A stretch of 12,714 nt of DNA from H111-94 sp034436045 (GTDB lineage Bacteria; Chloroflexota; Ktedonobacteria; Ktedonobacterales; Ktedonobacteraceae), in the NCBI GenBank assembly GCA_034436045.1, contig DAOTVZ010000111.1:1-12714 (forward strand), given 5' to 3'. The translations under genes were made by a program, and so were the position numbers. Each line of letters begins with the position of its first letter. Within the stretch, counting starts at the first letter, position 1. Below, one piece after another: positions 1-6,633 of the stretch. A model generated the notes under the pieces. It made no database searches. It was not told where the DNA came from and saw only the letters and a program-made list of their open reading frames with translations.

Positions 1-202
1 CCCTACGGGATGGTGCCAGTGCCGGTTTCGGGTGAAAGAATTCATGATCACCCCCTGAGCGCGGCGCGACGGGTGAGCAGGGCGTGATCAATCACGCCCC
101 TACGGGATGGTGCCAGTGCCGGTTTCGAATGAAAGAATTCATGATCACCCCCTGAGCGCGGCGCGACGGGCGAGCAGGGCGTGATCAATCACGCCCCTAC
201 GG
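1..202. repeat. 97-bp tandem repeat with internal palindromes
   Basis: Two consecutive 97-bp units (1-97 and 98-194) differ at only three positions (31, 32 and 74 against 128, 129 and 171). A third copy breaks off after 8 bases (195-202). Each unit ends in the near-perfect palindrome GGGCGTGAT-CA-ATCACGCCC (80-99 and 177-196), which can form a 9-bp stem. The array may continue left of the window, because position 1 is already in repeat sequence. The palindromic, GC-rich, intergenic character resembles dispersed REP-like repeats seen in several Chloroflexota genomes; that comparison is from memory. The right end overlaps the last codons of the hydrolase gene. Confidence 0.9.
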
Positions 203-1073
203 TTGTCTTGATTTCCTCGGCTAAGCGTTCCGGGCGCTGTAGCGGAATATCGTGAATAGTGTCGGGCAAGGTGACAACCTGGACGCGAGAGTTGATGCGC
301 TGTATTTCGGCGATGCCCATGCGGCGCTGACGCATAAACTCTGCACGCTCGGCAGGCACATCGGGCTGTTCCGCCACCACAAGCTTCACGGGACAACGCA
401 CCTGTTGATAGAGGGAGAATGTCGGTTGATCCCACATCGCACCGATGATTTGCAGGTGATGCTCGAAGCTCAAGCGCGGCGCTACTGTATCGTCATCACG
501 CAACTGCACAATATGTAAGATACTATCCTCCAATGCAGGCGACCATTGCTGTCCCAATGGACCACGCTTGAAAAATGCAAGGAAGGTTTCGCGCGGCGTT
601 CCGGCAAAGCGCGGTGGGGCCAGGTCTATCATCGCCTGCTCGCGCGACCAACCTGGACGTAGCGAAAGCTGGTTGGTGGCTCCATCGACCAGCACCAGGG
701 AGCGCACCTGCCTCGGAAACGTAGCGGCATATTGTAAGGCGACCATCGCGCCCCAGGAATGCCCGACCAGCACCGGGTTAAGCACCCCCAGTCCCGCAAA
801 AACGGCGGCATCATCCGCGACAATGGTGGCAAAATCATAGCCATCATCTGGTTTATCGCTCTCGCCATGCCCACGCTGATCGAGCGCCACCACCTCGTAA
901 CCCTGCTCCGCAAGCAAGGGTGCGACAAAATCCCATATGCGTGTCGCGGAGGCCAGCCCATGCAGCAGCACAATAGGTGGCATGGTCGGCTCGGCACGGG
1001 TTGGCGACCAGCGGCGTATATGGAAGCGTAGTTGATGGATGGAAATAAATTCATCTATTGGTATAATAGACAT
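189..1073 (-). CDS. alpha/beta-fold hydrolase (AB hydrolase-1 type)
   Basis: A 294-residue cytoplasmic alpha/beta hydrolase of usual length for the family; the substrate is not predictable. Visible motifs are the oxyanion-hole HG in LLHGLAS (residues 36-42), the DQRGHGESDKP loop (65-75), the nucleophile elbow GHSWG with Ser106, and a late catalytic His274 (TIHDIPLQRPE). The acid is probably Asp238 or Glu235 in LVVAEQPD, with Asp130 as an alternative. The start is set by AGGAG (1083-1087) 9 nt upstream of the ATG at 1073; the ATG at 1079 is only 3 nt from it. The frame stays open upstream to 1256, but that extension overlaps the preceding gene, is rich in Trp/Arg and is not hydrolase-like. The last three residues (VGA) and the TGA stop are encoded by the 97-bp repeat. 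A strong terminator lies just upstream, so expression needs read-through or a very short promoter. Confidence 0.9.
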   Translation of the reverse strand: MSIIPIDEFISIHQLRFHIRRWSPTRAEPTMPPIVLLHGLASATRIWDFVAPLLAEQGYEVVALDQRGHGESDKPDDGYDFATIVADDAAVFAGLGVLNPVLVGHSWGAMVALQYAATFPRQVRSLVLVDGATNQLSLRPGWSREQAMIDLAPPRFAGTPRETFLAFFKRGPLGQQWSPALEDSILHIVQLRDDDTVAPRLSFEHHLQIIGAMWDQPTFSLYQQVRCPVKLVVAEQPDVPAERAEFMRQRRMGIAEIQRINSRVQVVTLPDTIHDIPLQRPERLAEEIKTTVGA

Positions 1074-1082
1074 ACACATATA

Positions 1083-1087
1083 CTCCT
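1083..1087 (-). promoter_or_regulatory. ribosome binding site that sets the hydrolase start
   Basis: On the minus strand AGGAG lies 9 nt before the ATG at 1073 and 3 nt before the ATG at 1079. This places the true start far inside the longest open frame (which begins at 1256) and favours the 294-residue protein. Confidence 0.6.
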
Positions 1088-1106
1088 GCAAATCTAGACA
1101 CAGAAA

Positions 1107-1143
1107 CACAAAAGCCCTCCAGGGAACTATTCCCCAGGAGGGC
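1107..1143 (-). terminator. intrinsic terminator after the acidic-tail gene
   Basis: On the minus strand GCCCTCC (1143-1137) pairs perfectly with GGAGGGC (1120-1114). An inner GGGAA/TTCCC pairing extends the hairpin, and TTTTGTG follows the stem. It lies 45 nt after the stop of the 139-residue gene and about 40 nt before the hydrolase start, so it should separate the two genes or act as an attenuator. Confidence 0.8.
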
Positions 1144-1188
1144 GGGCCAACCCAGGCCACACAGATATATCGAAAAGACCTGAGCCGA

Positions 1189-1608
1189 TCACTCGTCCAG
1201 GTCTTCTGGCTCCATGTCATCGTAATCCTCGTCCTCGTCCAGATCATCCTCTTCATCCAGATACACGAGCTGGTCTGGATAGTCGGAATAATTCGCTGGA
1301 TAGGACTCCTTACGAATACGAATGGTTGGCTGCACCGTCGGGAAGGGCTTCAACCCCTCACGTGCGGCTGGTCCATCCATCTGCGGCTCGTAGGCGGGGG
1401 TACTCTCACGTACCAACACCTCGTCACCCCATGCCATTGACTCGAAACCCAGGCGGCGCAGATCCATGACCATACCGGGCCAGGTGTCTTCCGCGTCAAT
1501 CGCCCACCACTCACGTCCAAGTACACGCACAGGTCGAACACGCAAAGGCCGGTTGAGGTCGCCCAGATTAGCCATTAAGGAGGTGCGCTTCTTCTCGGCT
1601 TTTTTCAT
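1189..1608 (-). CDS. hypothetical protein with highly acidic C-terminal tail
   Basis: A 139-residue protein of unrecognised family. The N-terminus is basic (MKKAEKKR). A compact central part (residues 20-66) is rich in Trp and charged residues (REWWAIDAEDTWPG, MAWGDEVLVRES). After a Pro-rich linker, 17 of the last 22 residues (118-139) are Asp or Glu. No signal peptide or membrane segment is visible, so it is probably cytoplasmic. Such tails occur in nucleic-acid-mimicking or chaperone-like proteins, but nothing here assigns a role. The start at 1608 has a weak, distant AAGGGA about 12 nt upstream. The alternative ATG at 1575 has no Shine-Dalgarno before it; the sequence there is the opposite, CACCTCCTTA. 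The gene is followed by the hairpin terminator and is transcribed away from the histidine kinase gene. Confidence 0.7.
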   Translation of the reverse strand: MKKAEKKRTSLMANLGDLNRPLRVRPVRVLGREWWAIDAEDTWPGMVMDLRRLGFESMAWGDEVLVRESTPAYEPQMDGPAAREGLKPFPTVQPTIRIRKESYPANYSDYPDQLVYLDEEDDLDEDEDYDDMEPEDLDE

Positions 1609-1816
1609 GGCAAAACCGTCCCTTCTATACTAGAAAAAAACACTTATACGTTAGCCCTTTTGCTGCCTCTGTTTCTGAAAGAACCTATACAGCCCTGTTC
1701 TTTTGCAGCGACCTCAAAGCGGATAACATTGTGTACTCATACAATACCACATAACACAAGAATTTTGCCAGTGAGCAATTCCACAAAATTCGCAGAAAGA
1801 CACCCCAATTTTTGGC

Positions 1817-1842
1817 GATGTAGCTCTAAGATGTAGCTCTAA
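1817..1842. repeat. 13-bp perfect tandem direct repeat
   Basis: GATGTAGCTCTAA occurs twice head to tail (1817-1829 and 1830-1842). It lies about 80 bp upstream of the -35 of the histidine kinase promoter, a position compatible with an activator site, although a chance replication duplication is equally possible. Confidence 0.85.
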
Positions 1843-1921
1843 ATAGAACGTTTACAACCGGCGCTCATAAAATGGGACAGATGACCCTCTTTTATCAGAC
1901 TGCTACCTTGCTATACTCTGC

Positions 1922-1950
1922 TTGACAGAATAAACCCCGCCTGTCATACT
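1922..1950 (+). promoter_or_regulatory. sigma70-type promoter of the two-component operon
   Basis: A consensus -35 TTGACA (1922-1927) is followed after exactly 17 bp by CATACT (1945-1950), which matches 4 of 6 bases of the -10 consensus. Transcription would start near 1957, giving a leader of about 75 nt before the ATG at 2033. Confidence 0.65.
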
Positions 1951-2032
1951 ATGGCCCATAGGGCGCAGCTAACAGCATTTATTTTGTCAATGTCGTTCGC
2001 AATCGGCTTGCCAGCAATATGTGAGGGCTATA

Positions 2033-3937
2033 ATGAGTCAGCAGAAAATAACCTTGCAGGCACTACCCGGTTCAACCCTGCGCCGCTTGCGCAATACACC
2101 CAGCTATTTTTTTCTGATCTGGCGCTGGAGCATGTGGTTCTATGCGCTCGTCGTCATTCTTGGCACCAATTTTACGCCTTTTCAGAAACACATCGGTTAC
2201 ATCTTACTTACCGTAACACTGCTCCAGACATTGATCGTTACGCTCTATACACCAATATTACATCTATTTTTGCCGAAGTTTCTACATATCTTTCACCTGT
2301 CTCGCCCGCGACGCCACATCTCGCCCGAAGATGAGCCGGTCGATATTTTCACGCCTCTTTCACAAACGCGCAATGCTTCCTGGGATGTGATCGTGTATAG
2401 CGTAGACCTGCTTATCTGCGGCATCGTTATGTACTACGGTGGTACTTTTGGCGATCCACCCTTTGGCGCTGGCTCCGTCTTCTACCGCTATGGCATCTCC
2501 AGCGTCTTCGCTGCCGGTCTGGCCTATCGTGCGCGGGGTGGATTGGCCGCTGCGCTGGGCTATGACCTGTTCGTTCTCCTCGGTATGGTGTTGCCCCCAC
2601 CTGGAGCGGAACACCATATTCCCAACACCATCGACATCGCCGGTTCTTTAGTTGACGCTCCTGTCATTGCCCTGCTCACCGGCTATGTCGCTACGCTCCT
2701 CTCCAACTACGCTCAGAGCAAACGACGCGAGCAGGACACAGCCCGCCGTCAGCAGGCGCTGGTGCGCGTCAGCGAAACCTTGATGCGCGGGGCGACCGAC
2801 AAAGAACATCTCCTGCAAAAAAGCGTGGCACAGATTCGCCAGGGTGGTCACTTTCAGCGTCTGACGCTCGCGTTAGAGTACATAGATGACGAGCCAGCGC
2901 TGATAGCGCCGACAGAGTTATCGCTATCCCTCTATTACATAGAGGATGAAATTCCGGGCGAACTACCATCCCGACGCAGCGAGCAGTTCTTCCAGCAGGT
3001 CTTTCGTTCGGGACACTATCATGTGGCCTTTGAACCATTGCGTGATCCGCACGGCTACGGATTGGCCCGCCTCTACGTGCCGATTCTCAAAGATGGGCGT
3101 GTCCACATGGTCATGGGCGCAGAGAGTGTGCGCCAGACGCCTTTCAACGAGCGGCAGGAGAAATTTCTGACCATCTCTGGTACTTACTTGCTGGTCGTAC
3201 TGGATAATATTCACCTGACCGAGCGGATGATCGAGCTGGCGGCGATAGCTGAGCGCGGACGCATCGCGCGCGAAATTCATGACGGTATTGCCCAATTGAT
3301 CTACATGCTCAGCCTGAACGCTGAGGCATGTGCGGCACAGGCACAACGCATCGCCGAAGCTTCAGAAGAGGATGCTGAACTGCTACTGCCACTGGCCCAA
3401 CGTCTCGACGCCCTGGTCACGCTCTCTAAACAGGCGCTCTGGGAGACACGCACCTATATGTTCAACCTCAAACCCCTGGTTAGCGGCACTATGACGCTTC
3501 CACAGATGCTCGCCAGCCAGCTACGCGAGTTTGCCGCCATTAGCGGATTGCACACCCGTCTTGAAACGCACCTGCATGATGAAGCGCAACCGGGCGAGCA
3601 GGTCGGCACCGCCATCTTCCGCATTGTTCAGGAGGCATTGACCAATACCTACAAACACGCTTCGGCCAGCGAAGTGCAGGTGATATTAGAGCAGCAAGCA
3701 TCTTCTATCGAACTTACTATCTGTGACAACGGGCGCGGACTGCCCATACCGGTCAGCGTAGAATATCACCATGCTACGACTGACCAGCGCCTCTATTCCG
3801 GGCGCGGATTGCAAGGGATGCGTGAGCGCGTCCATGAACTGGGGGGCACCATCGAGATCGCGCACCAGCCCACGAGTGGTTTGTGCCTTCGCATCCATAT
3901 ACCGCTCACAAAGAGTATCGCAAGCGAGAGGAGCTAA
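2033..3937 (+). CDS. NarL-family membrane sensor histidine kinase
   Basis: A 634-residue sensor kinase. The N-terminal ~225 residues form several hydrophobic segments (about 25-46, 55-74, 119-139, 148-166, 169-188 and 202-224) with little extracellular sequence, so the signal is probably sensed in or near the membrane. A GAF-like region follows (about 256-395), then a HisKA_3 dimerisation domain with the H-box ERGRIAREIHDG (phospho-acceptor His416). The HATPase domain has the N-box EALTNTYKHA (Asn538), the G1 box DNGRG (565-569) and GRGLQGMRER (590-599). GTGAGGG (2021-2027) is a Shine-Dalgarno 5 nt before the ATG at 2033. The in-frame GTG at 2021 would add four residues but is itself part of that site. 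The kinase should phosphorylate the response regulator encoded 3 bp downstream. All catalytic boxes are intact. The ligand is unknown. Confidence 0.93.
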   Translation: MSQQKITLQALPGSTLRRLRNTPSYFFLIWRWSMWFYALVVILGTNFTPFQKHIGYILLTVTLLQTLIVTLYTPILHLFLPKFLHIFHLSRPRRHISPEDEPVDIFTPLSQTRNASWDVIVYSVDLLICGIVMYYGGTFGDPPFGAGSVFYRYGISSVFAAGLAYRARGGLAAALGYDLFVLLGMVLPPPGAEHHIPNTIDIAGSLVDAPVIALLTGYVATLLSNYAQSKRREQDTARRQQALVRVSETLMRGATDKEHLLQKSVAQIRQGGHFQRLTLALEYIDDEPALIAPTELSLSLYYIEDEIPGELPSRRSEQFFQQVFRSGHYHVAFEPLRDPHGYGLARLYVPILKDGRVHMVMGAESVRQTPFNERQEKFLTISGTYLLVVLDNIHLTERMIELAAIAERGRIAREIHDGIAQLIYMLSLNAEACAAQAQRIAEASEEDAELLLPLAQRLDALVTLSKQALWETRTYMFNLKPLVSGTMTLPQMLASQLREFAAISGLHTRLETHLHDEAQPGEQVGTAIFRIVQEALTNTYKHASASEVQVILEQQASSIELTICDNGRGLPIPVSVEYHHATTDQRLYSGRGLQGMRERVHELGGTIEIAHQPTSGLCLRIHIPLTKSIASERS

Positions 3938-3940
3938 TAT

Positions 3941-4585
3941 ATGGCGAAAATACGACTTATGATTGTCGATGACCACGAGGTTGTGCGCCTCGGCATGCGC
4001 GCGGCCTTTGAACTGGAGGCGGATATTCATATCGTGGGCGAGGCACGCAACGGAGCCGAGGCGATTGCCAAAGTCAGCGTCTTAGACCCGCAGGTAATTC
4101 TGATGGATGTGCGTATGGATAAAATGGATGGCATCGAGGCATGCCGCGAGATTAAGAGTCGGCATCCGCAGATCGCCATTCTCATGATCACGTCGTTTAC
4201 CGACGATGAGGCGATGACGGCCTCGATTCTGGCCGGAGCCAGTGGCTACCTGCTCAAAAACGTCAGTCTGGCCGAACTGCTCAAAGCTATTCGTGCCGTC
4301 GCCGCCGGTCAATCACTGCTTGACCCCCATGCACGTCAGCAGGTTATTACACGCATGACCACTTACGGCAAAACATCCGGCGATGAACTGACGGAACGCG
4401 AACGCGAGGTACTGGCGCTGATTGCCCGTGGCTATACGAACAAACAGATCGCGGAGACACTCTATGTGAGCGAGAAAACGGCTCGCAACCACGTCAGCCA
4501 TATTCTCGAAAAGCTTGGACTCGCCCGTCGCAGCGAGGCCGCCGCCTATGCCGTCGAGCATAAAATGGTACCGCCGCACTCATAA
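3941..4585 (+). CDS. NarL/FixJ-family response regulator
   Basis: A 214-residue DNA-binding response regulator of standard length. The receiver domain (about 1-120) has the acidic pair Asp10/Asp11, phospho-acceptor Asp56 (ILMDVRM), Thr84 and Lys106. The C-terminal LuxR-type helix-turn-helix (about 149-205) shows LTEREREVLALIARGYTNKQIA and the recognition helix around SEKTARNHVSHIL. It begins 3 bp after the kinase stop, with GAGAGGAG (3926-3933) 7 nt before the ATG, so the pair is co-transcribed and is almost certainly a cognate couple. In this family phosphorylation frees the HTH domain for dimeric DNA binding. The 13-bp tandem repeat upstream of the operon is one place to look for an autoregulatory site. 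The gene ends 10 bp from the convergent Ser/Thr kinase gene, leaving no space for a terminator between them. Confidence 0.95.
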   Translation: MAKIRLMIVDDHEVVRLGMRAAFELEADIHIVGEARNGAEAIAKVSVLDPQVILMDVRMDKMDGIEACREIKSRHPQIAILMITSFTDDEAMTASILAGASGYLLKNVSLAELLKAIRAVAAGQSLLDPHARQQVITRMTTYGKTSGDELTEREREVLALIARGYTNKQIAETLYVSEKTARNHVSHILEKLGLARRSEAAAYAVEHKMVPPHS

Positions 4586-4595
4586 ACACTCTCAT

Positions 4596-6536
4596 TTAAG
4601 CCAGGGGATACACATTGAGGTTGCTATAAGTTATGTCGGCACTCGCGCCATCGCCGTTCGCCAGGAAGGCTACTGTGCCGGCGGCGGAATAGGTCGTGTC
4701 CTGGATTTCGGTTAGGAAGACACCATTGGCATAGAGCAGGAAAACGCCGCCGTTCATAATTACCTCTAACTTATTTGTGGCTGTACCGGTCTTTAAGGCT
4801 GAAGAGGCTGTCCAGTCCTGCAACGTCACCAGGTCCAGGGGATTGCTAAAATCCTTCGACCTGGAAATTTTGTAATCGCCATTAGCGTCGATCTCAAACA
4901 GGTAGCCGGAATAGACATGCAGGATGCTACTCGTCTGCGTGCGGAAGAAGAGACCACCGGAATGGCCACTGTTGATCGTCACATCAACGGTAATGGTGGC
5001 ATTCTGATAGGTATATGCCGTCTCCTGACACCCCTGAAGCGCAAAGCTACTCGTGACATGGTAGCCATCTGATTTAAACTGACAATTGCTGGTCTGATCC
5101 CAGTTGGCGGCCTGTGTCTGCGGATTATTGACGTTGTTCAAGGGATCGCTATAGCTCGGCTGACCGGCAGTTGCAGTCTGAATCACTCCGGCGGTGGCTT
5201 GCGCCTGCGCTGTGGCTTGAGCTATAACCGTCGCTGTCGCGCCCGCGATAGCAGTGGCCGTCGCCTCTTGAGCCTGCACCGTTGCCGTCGCTGACTGCGC
5301 CATTGCCGTCGCCGTCAGGTCAGGCGTATTGGTCGGCGTCAGCGCCTGGGTAGCAGTGGTAGTATTCCCTCCCACTACAGGGCCAGGAGTACCGCCGCCA
5401 TGATTATAGGTTAACAGCACATAGATAATAGGGCCTGCGACTGCCAGCAGAGCAACAAAAGCCAGAACGGTCAACACACGCAGTTGCCGTTGCTGTGACG
5501 TGGGTCTTTTTCGTGATGTTACGGGCATGCGTGGAGTACTTACAGCGCGTTGTAATTGCCCATCGCTCCTACTGCCAGGGCGAGCGGGCGCGGCAACACG
5601 CGGCGGGGCCGCCAGTACGGTTGGCTCATCGGGCGCGGCCTCATACAGAGGGGATACCGGAGCAACCAGCACACCATTTCCGGCGGCTGCGGTCAACCTC
5701 TTCGTGGTAGCGCGTGTGGCGCGGCAGAAAGCTTCGGCAAACTCGGTCGCACTGGCATAGCGCTGCTCCGGTTGCTTCGCCAACACGCGCAGGATGACAC
5801 GATCTACCGCCGAGGGAATTGTCGCAACTATACTGCTCGGCGCAGGTGGCTGTTTGCTCACATGCATGGCAGCCAGCGCAAGCTGGCTATCCGCACTAAA
5901 CGGCGGTCTACCGGTGATCATCTCAAAAGCTAGCACGCCCAGCGAGTACTGATCGCTCAGTTCATTGGCGCGGCGATGCGGCTCAAAGAGTTCGGGCGCG
6001 ACATAATCGGCAGTGCCGAGAACATTGCCGGTGCTGGTCAATTGTGTGGCATCGCTGGTCGTGCGCGCAATGCCAAAGTCGGCCAGATAGCAGTTGCCAT
6101 CGGCATCCAGCAACACATTAGAAGATTTAATATCACGGTGAATAATACCCTTTTGATGCACATAATCCAGGGCATCGGCAATATCACTCAGAATGCGACA
6201 GGCTTCGCTCAAGGCGAGAGGGCCGCGCCGAATACGCGCGCGCAATGTTCCGCCGGTCATGAAAGGCATCACGATATAATACCAGACAATCCCATCGATA
6301 CTGGCTTCGCCGGTATCATAAATGGGCATCAGGTGGGGATGATGCAACGAGGCCATCAGGCGCGCTTCGCGGACGAAACGGCGCAAGAGATCGTCGTCAT
6401 CACGCTTGAAGACCTTGACAGCCACCTCACGCCCAAAAACCGTATCGAACGCGCGGTACACATCGGCCATACCGCCCCGCCCGGTCAGTTGTCGTAGCTC
6501 ATAGCGGTCGAGGGTCTTGCCCTCTAAACCGGCCAT
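4596..6536 (-). CDS. transmembrane Ser/Thr protein kinase with extracellular C-terminal domain
   Basis: A 646-residue Hanks-type (PknB-like) kinase. The cytoplasmic catalytic domain (about 12-272) is intact: Gly-rich loop GRGGMADVY (19-27), Lys41, Glu57, HRDIKSSN (133-140, catalytic Asp135), DFG (153-155) and APE (180-182). A disordered Pro/Ala/Arg linker leads to one membrane helix (about 353-376). Outside, a 65-residue stalk of almost only Thr, Ala, Gln and Val (391-457) carries a domain (about 460-646) with alternating beta-type segments. That domain resembles the jelly-roll (concanavalin-like or DUF1080-like) modules seen in similar kinases and may bind sugars; this assignment is inference. 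It contains two Cys residues (485 and 503) that could form a disulfide. The ATG is preceded by AGGAG with 8 nt spacing. It lies 97 bp downstream of the TPR membrane gene and converges on the response regulator. Confidence 0.93.
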   Translation of the reverse strand: MAGLEGKTLDRYELRQLTGRGGMADVYRAFDTVFGREVAVKVFKRDDDDLLRRFVREARLMASLHHPHLMPIYDTGEASIDGIVWYYIVMPFMTGGTLRARIRRGPLALSEACRILSDIADALDYVHQKGIIHRDIKSSNVLLDADGNCYLADFGIARTTSDATQLTSTGNVLGTADYVAPELFEPHRRANELSDQYSLGVLAFEMITGRPPFSADSQLALAAMHVSKQPPAPSSIVATIPSAVDRVILRVLAKQPEQRYASATEFAEAFCRATRATTKRLTAAAGNGVLVAPVSPLYEAAPDEPTVLAAPPRVAAPARPGSRSDGQLQRAVSTPRMPVTSRKRPTSQQRQLRVLTVLAFVALLAVAGPIIYVLLTYNHGGGTPGPVVGGNTTTATQALTPTNTPDLTATAMAQSATATVQAQEATATAIAGATATVIAQATAQAQATAGVIQTATAGQPSYSDPLNNVNNPQTQAANWDQTSNCQFKSDGYHVTSSFALQGCQETAYTYQNATITVDVTINSGHSGGLFFRTQTSSILHVYSGYLFEIDANGDYKISRSKDFSNPLDLVTLQDWTASSALKTGTATNKLEVIMNGGVFLLYANGVFLTEIQDTTYSAAGTVAFLANGDGASADITYSNLNVYPLA

Positions 6537-6605
6537 AGTCTTGCTCCTGCGACTTCTGCAGCCGCCATATTACTCTGCTCAGTCTCTCCTATTTTCTACC
6601 CTACT

Positions 6606-6611
6606 ATTATA
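6606..6611 (-). promoter_or_regulatory. possible -10 element for the Ser/Thr kinase gene
   Basis: The minus strand reads a perfect TATAAT here, 70-75 bp before the kinase ATG and in the gap after the TPR membrane gene. No good -35 is present at 16-18 bp; the nearest hexamer is ATAAAT. A short palindrome, AAATCG-CAC-CGATTT (6618-6632), sits just upstream, over the spacer. The element is therefore only a candidate for separate transcription of the kinase. Confidence 0.3.
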
Positions 6612-6633
6612 GAACGTAAATCGCACCGATTTA

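Larger units (their letters stand above)
1609..2032. other. divergent intergenic region upstream of the two-component operon
   Basis: This 424-bp region is AT-richer than the flanking genes. It holds a 13-bp tandem direct repeat (1817-1842) and the promoter of the histidine kinase operon (1922-1950), with an untranslated leader of roughly 75 nt. I found no convincing promoter for the minus-strand acidic-tail gene; TATAAG at 1648-1643 on that strand is a possible -10 without a recognisable -35. An open frame starting at 1951 on the plus strand overlaps the kinase gene and looks non-coding. Confidence 0.6.

Noticed and set aside
1..202. Possible CRISPR array
   Set aside because: The unit is 97 bp with no alternation of short repeats and unique spacers; the copies are contiguous.
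252..1054. Long open frames opposite or out of frame within the hydrolase gene
   Set aside because: Shadow frames without family motifs; the hydrolase frame has intact catalytic motifs.
1074..1256. N-terminal extension of the hydrolase open frame up to 1256
   Set aside because: It overlaps the acidic-tail gene in another frame and reads as a Trp/Arg-rich sequence created by that gene's GAT/GAG codons; it also crosses the terminator hairpin. A Shine-Dalgarno supports the start at 1073.
1573..1586. CACCTCCTTA on the minus-strand mRNA, identical to a 16S rRNA 3' tail, and its complement TAAGGAGGTG on the plus strand
   Set aside because: On the plus strand no start codon follows at a useful distance, and on the minus strand it encodes Thr-Ser-Leu inside the acidic-tail gene; chance is the simplest explanation.
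1951..2334. 127-codon plus-strand open frame overlapping the kinase start
   Set aside because: No Shine-Dalgarno, begins within the promoter/transcription start region, and lies mostly inside the well-supported kinase gene in another frame.
5495..6497. Several plus-strand open frames opposite the Ser/Thr kinase gene
   Set aside because: They are antisense to a complete kinase with all catalytic motifs and have no recognisable domains or start signals.
6618..6632. AAATCG-CAC-CGATTT palindrome as a terminator after the TPR membrane gene
   Set aside because: Only six AT-rich pairs and no T-tract; more likely chance or a weak operator near the kinase -10.
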